From Hyphomicrobiales bacterium (GTDB taxonomy: Bacteria > Pseudomonadota > Alphaproteobacteria > Rhodospirillales > JACKKN01), in NCBI GenBank assembly GCA_024236415.1, contig JACKKN010000003.1, positions 248,001-312,000 on the forward strand: DNA of 64,000 nucleotides, in the 5' to 3' direction. Shown here in pieces: positions 58,451-64,000 of the stretch. The position numbers were made by a program, and so were the translations under genes. Under the pieces are notes generated by a model. It ran no database searches and was not told the DNA's origin. It saw nothing but the letters and a program-made list of their open reading frames with translations. The number at the start of each line of letters is the position of its first letter. Position 1 is the first letter of the stretch.

Positions 58451-59356
58451 ATGACACGGCCCAATTTCTTCATCGTCGGCGCACCCAAGTCCGGCACCAC
58501 GGCCATGGCCGACTTCCTGGACCAGCACCCGCAGATCTTCATGGGGCCCAAGGAGCTGAACTACTTCTGCCCCGACCTGTTCCGCGACCCGGCCAGGGTC
58601 CGCACCGAGGCCGACTACCTGTCCTGGTTCGCCGACGCCGGCGGCGCCGCCGTGCGCGGCGACGGCTCGGTGTTCTACATGTGCTCGCAGGAGGCGGCGC
58701 GGCGCATCCACGCCTTCGACCCGGCGGCGCGGATCCTGATGCAGCTGCGCAACCCCATCGAGATGCTGCCCGCCCACCATTCGCAGGTGGTCTACGAGGG
58801 GTTCGAGGACATCGCCGATTTCGAGGCCGCCTACGACGCCGAGGCCGACCGCGCCGCCGGCCGACGGGTCCCGCCCGCCTGTCCCCTGCCCTTGATCCTC
58901 AACTACCGCCGCATGGCGGCCTACGCCGAGCAGGTGGCGCGGTTCCAGGCCCTGTTCCCGCCGGACCGGATCAAGATCGTCCTGTTCGAGGACTTCCAGG
59001 CCGACCTGCCGGCCGTGTTTCGCGAGATCCTGGAATTCCTTGGCGTCGATCCCGGTTTCGAGGCCCGGTTCGAGGTGGTCAACGCCAACAAGAAGGTGCG
59101 CAACCGCGCCCTGATGGCCTTCATGCGCGAGACCCCCGACTGGGTCACGCGGATCGGCCGCCTGGTGATGAGCGAGAAGATGCGCTACGACCTGAAGGAG
59201 CTGATCAAGGCCGCCAATACCAAGTTCGTCTCCCGGCCGCCCATGGCGTCGGACTTCCTGGCCCGCCTGCGCCGGGACATGGCGCCCGAGATCGAGAAGC
59301 TGGGCGACCTGCTGGGCCGCGACCTGGGGCACTGGGTGTCGCGGCCCGACCAATGA
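58451..59356 (+). CDS. Sulfotransferase family protein
   Basis: This 301-residue cytosolic sulfotransferase carries the PAPS 5'-phosphosulfate loop VGAPKSGTT (9-17). The 3'-phosphate site is RNPIEMLPAHHS. It transfers sulfate from PAPS to a carbohydrate or other acceptor; the acceptor is unknown. The protein follows nadK and precedes the cyclase gene by 17 bases, with a GGAAGGAG site for the latter, so co-transcription is possible. Confidence 0.88.
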   Translation: MTRPNFFIVGAPKSGTTAMADFLDQHPQIFMGPKELNYFCPDLFRDPARVRTEADYLSWFADAGGAAVRGDGSVFYMCSQEAARRIHAFDPAARILMQLRNPIEMLPAHHSQVVYEGFEDIADFEAAYDAEADRAAGRRVPPACPLPLILNYRRMAAYAEQVARFQALFPPDRIKIVLFEDFQADLPAVFREILEFLGVDPGFEARFEVVNANKKVRNRALMAFMRETPDWVTRIGRLVMSEKMRYDLKELIKAANTKFVSRPPMASDFLARLRRDMAPEIEKLGDLLGRDLGHWVSRPDQ

Positions 59357-59373
59357 ACGGGGAAGGAGAGACC

Positions 59374-60402
59374 ATGACACCACGCTGGAAGAACCGGCCC
59401 GCCGGGTCCAACTGGGGCGACTTCGGCGCCGACGACCAGTGCGGCCGCATCAACTTGATCACGCCCGAGAAGGTCAAGCAGGGCCTGGCCGAGGTGCGCG
59501 ACGGCCTCACCTTCTGCCTCAGCCTGCCGCTGGACCTGCCGGGCGGCAACGCCCTGAACCCGCGCCGGTTCCCGCCGCGGCGGTTCGCGCTGGACCGTGG
59601 CGGGGTGGCCAACTTCAACTACGCCGCCAGCCAGGACAACCCGGACTGGACCGACGTGCTGAACGACGACCGGGTGGTGATCCACCTGCAATATTCCACC
59701 CAGTGGGACAGCCTGGCCCACGTGGGCGGCGAGTTCGACGCCGACGGCGACGGGGTGGACGAGATTGTCTATTACAACGGCTGGCGCGGCGGGTCGGACG
59801 TGGCCGGCCCCGCGAACCCCGGCGACCCCCATTTCGAGGGTGTCGAGGCGCGGCGCCTGGGCATCCAGAACATGGCCGAACGGTGCGTCCAGGGCCGCGC
59901 CGTGCTGATCGACCTGCACGCCCATTTCGGCGACGGGCGCGAGATGGTGGACTTCGCCAGGCTGAAATCGGTGATGGACGCCGACGGCGTGGTGGTGGAG
60001 CCCGGCGACATGGTCTGCCTGCACACGGGCTACGCCCGCCGCGTGGTGGAGATGGCCGGCGACCCGGACCCCGACGTGCTGCACCACGCGAACCCGGTGC
60101 TGGACGGCCGCGACCCGGCCCTGCTGGACTGGGTGACCGAGTCCGGCCTGGCGGTGCTGATCGCCGACAACTATGCGGTCGAGGCCCTGCCGGCCACCCC
60201 CGGCCACGGACGCCACGCCATGCTGCCGCTGCACGAGCTGTGCCTGTTCAAGCTGGGCGTGCACCTGGGCGAGCTGTGGTATTTGACCGACCTGGCCGCG
60301 CACCTGCGGGCCCAGGGGCGCAGCCGCTTCCTGCTGACGGCGCCGCCCCTGCGCCTGCCCGGCGCCGTCGGCTCCCCTGTGACTCCGGTGGCCACGGTAT
60401 GA
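59374..60402 (+). CDS. Metal-dependent cyclase/kynurenine formamidase-like hydrolase
   Basis: This 342-residue protein of the putative cyclase (KynB-like) fold has the metal-binding pattern STQWDSLAHVGGEFDADGDG, where the family usually reads HxGTHxDxPxH; the lead His is replaced by Gln, as happens in a subgroup. LHTGYARRVV and HAMLPLHELCLFKLG supply further family landmarks. Members hydrolyse cyclic amides or esters. The ATG has a perfect AAGGAG site; stop and the next start overlap (ATGA). Confidence 0.82.
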   Translation: MTPRWKNRPAGSNWGDFGADDQCGRINLITPEKVKQGLAEVRDGLTFCLSLPLDLPGGNALNPRRFPPRRFALDRGGVANFNYAASQDNPDWTDVLNDDRVVIHLQYSTQWDSLAHVGGEFDADGDGVDEIVYYNGWRGGSDVAGPANPGDPHFEGVEARRLGIQNMAERCVQGRAVLIDLHAHFGDGREMVDFARLKSVMDADGVVVEPGDMVCLHTGYARRVVEMAGDPDPDVLHHANPVLDGRDPALLDWVTESGLAVLIADNYAVEALPATPGHGRHAMLPLHELCLFKLGVHLGELWYLTDLAAHLRAQGRSRFLLTAPPLRLPGAVGSPVTPVATV

Positions 60403-61136
60403 CCGTGACCGCCGCGGCGCCCGCCGGCGCGACCCTGATCACCGGTGCCCGCAGCGGCATCGGCCGCGCCGTGGCCGAACGCCTGGCCGGACAGGGGCAG
60501 GTCGTGATCGGCCTGTCGCGCACGGCGCCCAACGACTTCCCCGGGCCCTACTACGCCGCCGACCTGGCGGACGCCGAGGGGTTGGCGCGGACCCTGTCCG
60601 AGATCACCGCCGCGCACCGGGTCCTGCGCCTGGTCAACAACGCCGGCGTCATCCACCCGGCCACGGTCGAGGACACCACACCGGCCCAGGTCGACGAGAT
60701 CCTGGCCGGCAACGTGCGCGGCGCCATCCAGTGCATCCAGGCGGTGTTGCCGGCCATGCGCGCCGCCCGGTTCGGCCGCATCGTCAACATCGGCAGCCGC
60801 GCCGCCCTGGGCAAGTCGGCGCGCCTGGCCTACGGCGCCAGCAAGGCGGCCCTGAACGGCATCACCCGCACCGTGGCGCTGGAAACGGCGGCAGACGGCA
60901 TCACGGTCAACTGCGTCGCCCCCGGCCCCGTGGCCACCGAGCTTTACGAGCGCAACAACCCGCCCGGCTCGTCCGGCCGCACGGCCATCGAGGCCGCCAT
61001 GCCCGTGGGCCGGGTCGGCACCCCCGACGAGGTGGCGGCGGCGGTGGCCTATTTCCTGTCCGACGAGGCCGGTTTCACCACCGGCCAGGTGCTGTACGTC
61101 TGCGGCGGCATGACCATCGGCGTGGCGCCGACCTAA
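60399..61136 (+). CDS. SDR-family oxidoreductase
   Basis: This 245-residue classical short-chain dehydrogenase has TGARSGIG (15-22), NNAG (about 80-83), Ser in NIGSRAAL and YGASK as the catalytic Tyr and Lys. The Arg-Thr after beta-2 (SRTAPN) suggests NADP. It overlaps the cyclase gene by four bases, so the two act together, perhaps on a lactone or cyclic amide and its alcohol. The substrate is unknown. Confidence 0.88.
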   Translation: MTVTAAAPAGATLITGARSGIGRAVAERLAGQGQVVIGLSRTAPNDFPGPYYAADLADAEGLARTLSEITAAHRVLRLVNNAGVIHPATVEDTTPAQVDEILAGNVRGAIQCIQAVLPAMRAARFGRIVNIGSRAALGKSARLAYGASKAALNGITRTVALETAADGITVNCVAPGPVATELYERNNPPGSSGRTAIEAAMPVGRVGTPDEVAAAVAYFLSDEAGFTTGQVLYVCGGMTIGVAPT

Positions 61137-62464
61137 ACCCCGCTGGCTGCCGTGCTGGGGGGCGTATCCGAGGTGTAGATGCCGACGGGGGCGCTGAGGC
61201 CTTTGATCTCGGCCGCGCCGATCGCGCGCAGGTTCGCGTCCGGCAACAGCGCCGCCGTCGATTGCGAGACCAGGATCGAGGTGCCGTGCTGCTTGTTCAG
61301 CGCCTCCAGCCGGGCCGCCAGGTTGACCGTGTCGCCGTGCACCGTATAGGTCTGGCGCCCGCCGCCGCCCACGTTGCCGGCGACCAGGGGGCCTGAATTG
61401 AGCCCGATTCGCACGGCCAGCCGCTCGCCCGCGAACCGGCCGTCGCGGACCTTATCCAAAATTTCCCGGGCCGCGTCATAGGCGCATCGGGCATGGGCCG
61501 GGTTCTCGATGGGCACGTTGAAGACGGCGAGGATGGCGTCGCCCTGGAACTGCGTCACCACGCCGTCGTAGCGGCCGATGATCTCGGTCGCGGCGTCGAA
61601 ATAGGCGTTCAAGACGCCCACCGTCGCCGCCGGCCCCTTGGATTCCGTCAGGTTGGTGAAGCCTGCGATGTCGATGAACATGACGGTGGCCTGGCGCTCG
61701 ACCGGGTCCAGGGCGCCCCGGTCCTCGATCATGGACGCGGCCACGGCGCCGGGGACGAAGCGGCCGAAGATCTGCGTCACCGTCGCCTTGTCCTGCTCGG
61801 CCTCCAACTGGCGGCGGACGGTCTGCCGCGCCCGCTGCATGACCACGGCGATCAGCACGGCGACGGTCAGGTAGACGATGGCCTCCTGCGCGCGGCTGCC
61901 GGTGCCGACGAAGTCCTCGCTCAGGAACACGCGCAGGAAGTGCTCCTGCGTGCCGTCGGCCAGGGCGTCGGCCCATTCCAGGGGCGCGGACATGCCCGAC
62001 AGGACCCAGGCGTAGGCCGCCAGCCACCCGCCGGCGCCGACCAGGCCCGACCACAGGACCAGTCCCGGCGAAAAGCTGAACGCGGCGACGCCGAGGATGA
62101 TGAACAGGTAGGGATAGATGTCGAACTTGAACATGAAGATCTGCGGCAGCGCCATGGCCGGTTCCGGCGGCAGGACCGCGACGGCGACGCAGAACAGCGC
62201 CAGGTCGATGGTGACGAAGACGTACTTCACCCACTTGCGGTCCCAGGCCGAGCCGATCAGCAGAAAATGGAAGATGCCGAGCGCCGCCAGCACCAGCAGC
62301 GCCAGGACGATATCCGTCGCCCGCTCGGCGCCGCGCGTCGGCACCAGCCACAGCCCGACCACCAGCAGGGCCACCAGCCGGCCCTTGATGGCCAGCTTCA
62401 GGCCCGTCTGCTCGGCGGCGTAGAAGGTCTGCTCGATGTCGGTCTGGATTTGGTCCTTGGCCAT
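61133..62464 (-). CDS. Membrane class III adenylate/guanylate cyclase
   Basis: This 443-residue protein has about six transmembrane helices in the first half (residues 28-225) and a C-terminal class III cyclase domain. Metal-binding Asp residues are in VMFIDIAGFTN and FQGDAILAVF, with GLNSGPLVAGNVG and VHGDTVNLAARLE completing the site. The position before Gly-Asp that often carries a base-selecting Lys is Gln (TQFQGD), so specificity cannot be called. It converges with the SDR gene by four bases. Product would be cAMP or cGMP. Confidence 0.88.
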   Translation of the reverse strand: MAKDQIQTDIEQTFYAAEQTGLKLAIKGRLVALLVVGLWLVPTRGAERATDIVLALLVLAALGIFHFLLIGSAWDRKWVKYVFVTIDLALFCVAVAVLPPEPAMALPQIFMFKFDIYPYLFIILGVAAFSFSPGLVLWSGLVGAGGWLAAYAWVLSGMSAPLEWADALADGTQEHFLRVFLSEDFVGTGSRAQEAIVYLTVAVLIAVVMQRARQTVRRQLEAEQDKATVTQIFGRFVPGAVAASMIEDRGALDPVERQATVMFIDIAGFTNLTESKGPAATVGVLNAYFDAATEIIGRYDGVVTQFQGDAILAVFNVPIENPAHARCAYDAAREILDKVRDGRFAGERLAVRIGLNSGPLVAGNVGGGGRQTYTVHGDTVNLAARLEALNKQHGTSILVSQSTAALLPDANLRAIGAAEIKGLSAPVGIYTSDTPPSTAASGV

Positions 62465-62614
62465 GGGAACTCGTCCGCTGAGGGGGGGCGAGGAAGAAAT
62501 CGGGTCGGGCAGTCTGCGCGGCAACCTAGCACAGAAACCGGGACGGTATGATGGTTCTCCTTGCCCGCGCGCGGCCATGGCCGCACCATGGCTATAGATG
62601 CGGAGGCGAACGCC

Positions 62615-63400
62615 ATGCAAGATACCATCGACCTCGACCGCTACCCCCTCGACCGGCCGGGGACCCCGGCCTGGGAGGACCTGGTGGCCAATTGCCGGCG
62701 GACCCTGGACGCCGACGGGTTGTTCAACCTGCCGGGCTTCCTGCGCCCCGCCGCCCTGGCCGCCGCCGTGGCCGAGGTGCGGCCGGTGCTGGACACCGCC
62801 GCCTTCACCCACGAGCGCGAGCACAACATCTATTTCCAGCCCCGGGTCGAGGGCCTGGCCGCGGACCACCCGGCCCTGACCCGGTTCCGGACCCGCAACC
62901 GCACCGTCTGCGCCGACCAGATGGGCGCGGCGCTGGTGGTGCGCCTGTATGAATGGCCGCCCTTCGCCGCCTTCCTGGCGGCGGCCATGGGCAAGGCGCG
63001 GCTGTGGACCATGGACGACCCGCTGGCGCGGGTGAACGTGATGGCCTATGGCGACGGCGACACCCTGAACTGGCACTTCGACCGTTCGGAATTCACCACC
63101 ACCCTGCTGCTGCAGGCGCCCGAGGGCGGCGGCGCGTTCGAATACGCCAAAGACCTGCGCGGCGACGGCGACCCCAACCACGACGGCGTGGCGCGCCTGA
63201 TCCGGGGCCAGGCGCCGACCACGGTCCTGCCCCTGGAGCCCGGCACCCTGAACGTCTTCCGCGGCCGCAACACGGCCCACCGGGCCACCGCCGTGCGCGG
63301 CGCCACGCCCCGGATCATCGCCGTGTTCTCCTACTACGAACGGCCCGGGGTGACCTTCTCGGCCGAGGAGCGGTTGGGGTTTTACGGCCGCGCGGCGTGA
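62615..63400 (+). CDS. 2-oxoglutarate/Fe(II) oxygenase, HalD/BesD-like
   Basis: This 261-residue protein has the metal triad His154-x-Asp156 (LNWHFDRSEF) and His222 (HRATAVRG), with Arg228 for 2-oxoglutarate. The overall shape (an N-terminal helix set, then GGGAFEYAKDLRGDGD and LNVFRGRNTAHR) resembles the amino-acid halogenase/hydroxylase group HalD/BesD, but the Asp is kept, so hydroxylation rather than halogenation is expected. The ATG at 62615 has a GGAGG site; upstream ATGs are possible. The substrate is probably a free amino acid or related acid, by analogy. Confidence 0.8.
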   Translation: MQDTIDLDRYPLDRPGTPAWEDLVANCRRTLDADGLFNLPGFLRPAALAAAVAEVRPVLDTAAFTHEREHNIYFQPRVEGLAADHPALTRFRTRNRTVCADQMGAALVVRLYEWPPFAAFLAAAMGKARLWTMDDPLARVNVMAYGDGDTLNWHFDRSEFTTTLLLQAPEGGGAFEYAKDLRGDGDPNHDGVARLIRGQAPTTVLPLEPGTLNVFRGRNTAHRATAVRGATPRIIAVFSYYERPGVTFSAEERLGFYGRAA

Positions 63401-63452
63401 CGGACAGCCGGGGCCGCCCGCCCGCCGCCGGTCGCCGCCGCGTCAACAGGGG

Positions 63453-64000
63453 TCACAGGCGAAATCCGACCACCGACACGTCGTCCCGCCGGTTCTCTTG
63501 CCCCTGGAACGCCGACAGGGCTTGCAGCACCGCGTCCTTCTGGTCGGCCATGGGCAAGCCTTGGATCGACCTCAGCAGGTCCATGAACCGCCGCTTGCCG
63601 AACATGCGGCCCGAGGCGCCGCCGACCTGGTCGGTCAGGCCGTCCGTGGTCAGGTAGAAGGAGGCCCCCGGCAGCATCTCGACGACCTTGTTGGTATAGA
63701 CCTGGTCCGGGGACACGGCGCGGTATCCGACACTGGCGCGGTCGCCCTTGACCTCGCTTACCCCCGTCGAGTCGGCGACGAACAGCGAGAAGCGGGCGCC
63801 GGCGAACACCAGCTCGCCGGCGCCCGGCCGGAGCCGGCAGATGCCCACGTCCATGCCGTCGTCGCCGCCGGATATCCCCGAGTCCTGGCCCAGGTAGCGC
63901 TTGATGCTGCGGTTCAGGATGTGCAGCACGGCGGCCGGGTCGCCGTCGGGCCGTTCGCGCATGGCCCGGTCCAGGGACCCGGTGGCGATCAGGCTCATGA
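63453..64000 (-). CDS. SpoIIE/PP2C phosphatase, C-terminal part (runs out of window)
   Basis: The last 180 or so residues of a SpoIIE-type phosphatase. The upstream part, including the first metal motifs, lies beyond the window. The visible part has GDDGMDVGICRL, then SFYLTTDGLTDQVGGASGRMFGKRR, in parts. It is clearly paralogous to the phosphatase domain at 9.0-9.7 kb, with the same DQVGG and FGKRR signatures. Confidence 0.9.
   Translation of the reverse strand, partial: MSLIATGSLDRAMRERPDGDPAAVLHILNRSIKRYLGQDSGISGGDDGMDVGICRLRPGAGELVFAGARFSLFVADSTGVSEVKGDRASVGYRAVSPDQVYTNKVVEMLPGASFYLTTDGLTDQVGGASGRMFGKRRFMDLLRSIQGLPMADQKDAVLQALSAFQGQENRRDDVSVVGFRL

Overview
The window looks like the chromosome of a high-GC, Gram-negative alphaproteobacterium, probably Rhodospirillales-like. 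The grounds are strong G/C preference at third codon positions, a typical alphaproteobacterial elongator tRNA-Met, a zinc-independent L36 protein, glcDEF, tandem Flp/Fap-type pilins, TonB-free Sec/Tat periplasmic proteins, and many SDR, ABC and PAS-type signalling genes. Genus cannot be fixed from sequence alone. No CRISPR array, rRNA or intact transposase was seen.

Layout. 1-18.6 kb is ordinary backbone: the 3' end of ligA, an HSD10-like SDR, three nearly identical pilin genes with copied leaders and terminators, an EamA exporter, a ketopantoate-reductase-like gene, a large membrane-bound PAS/SpoIIE phosphatase, an EF-hand protein, a TetR regulator, rpmJ, the glycolate oxidase operon glcDEF, and a Sel1 protein. 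A tRNA-Met at 18.63 kb is followed by a block (about 18.7-39.6 kb) with visibly lower GC and less biased codons, which I read as acquired DNA. Its first half is a respiratory module on the minus strand: an OTR-type multiheme cytochrome, cytochrome b, a tiny ORF, a Tat-exported molybdopterin reductase, a four-cluster FeS subunit, a TorD chaperone and an accessory polyferredoxin. A LuxR-type response regulator diverges from it. Next to it is a three-gene sensory set (PhnD-like binding protein, PAS histidine kinase, single-domain receiver) that resembles the tetrathionate sensor TtrS split into parts. The second half encodes an M20 amidohydrolase, a complete Dpp/Opp-type importer, an IclR regulator and an HSL-family esterase.

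39.6-53.4 kb returns to backbone composition and is a carbohydrate-type catabolic locus: a divergent NagB-fold protein, a UgpC/MalK-type ATPase, a LacD/YihT-type aldolase, a DeoR regulator, a PHP (CehA/McbA) hydrolase, a small membrane Cna-B protein, two sugar permeases, a Gfo/Idh dehydrogenase, a binding protein, a YihV-like PfkB kinase, and then larC-larB-larE for the nickel-pincer cofactor. Two promoters in this locus carry the same roughly 55-bp element, with paired TGARCATT boxes and TTGCCW-N17-TACATT, which I propose as DeoR operators. The enzyme set predicts import, isomerisation, phosphorylation and aldol cleavage of a sugar. The kinase resembles sulfofructose kinase, and the NagB-like protein has lost the usual phosphate loop and part of the catalytic triad. 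A sulfosugar or another non-phosphorylated sugar is therefore a real possibility, and this is the best candidate here for an undescribed pathway.

53.6-64 kb is backbone again: RidA-like, crotonase, an endonuclease/phosphatase-fold enzyme, a methyltransferase, an alpha/beta hydrolase, a PGPGW membrane protein, NAD kinase, a sulfotransferase, a metal-dependent cyclase with an SDR, a class III nucleotide cyclase, a 2OG-Fe(II) oxygenase, and the C-terminal part of a second SpoIIE-type phosphatase running off the window.
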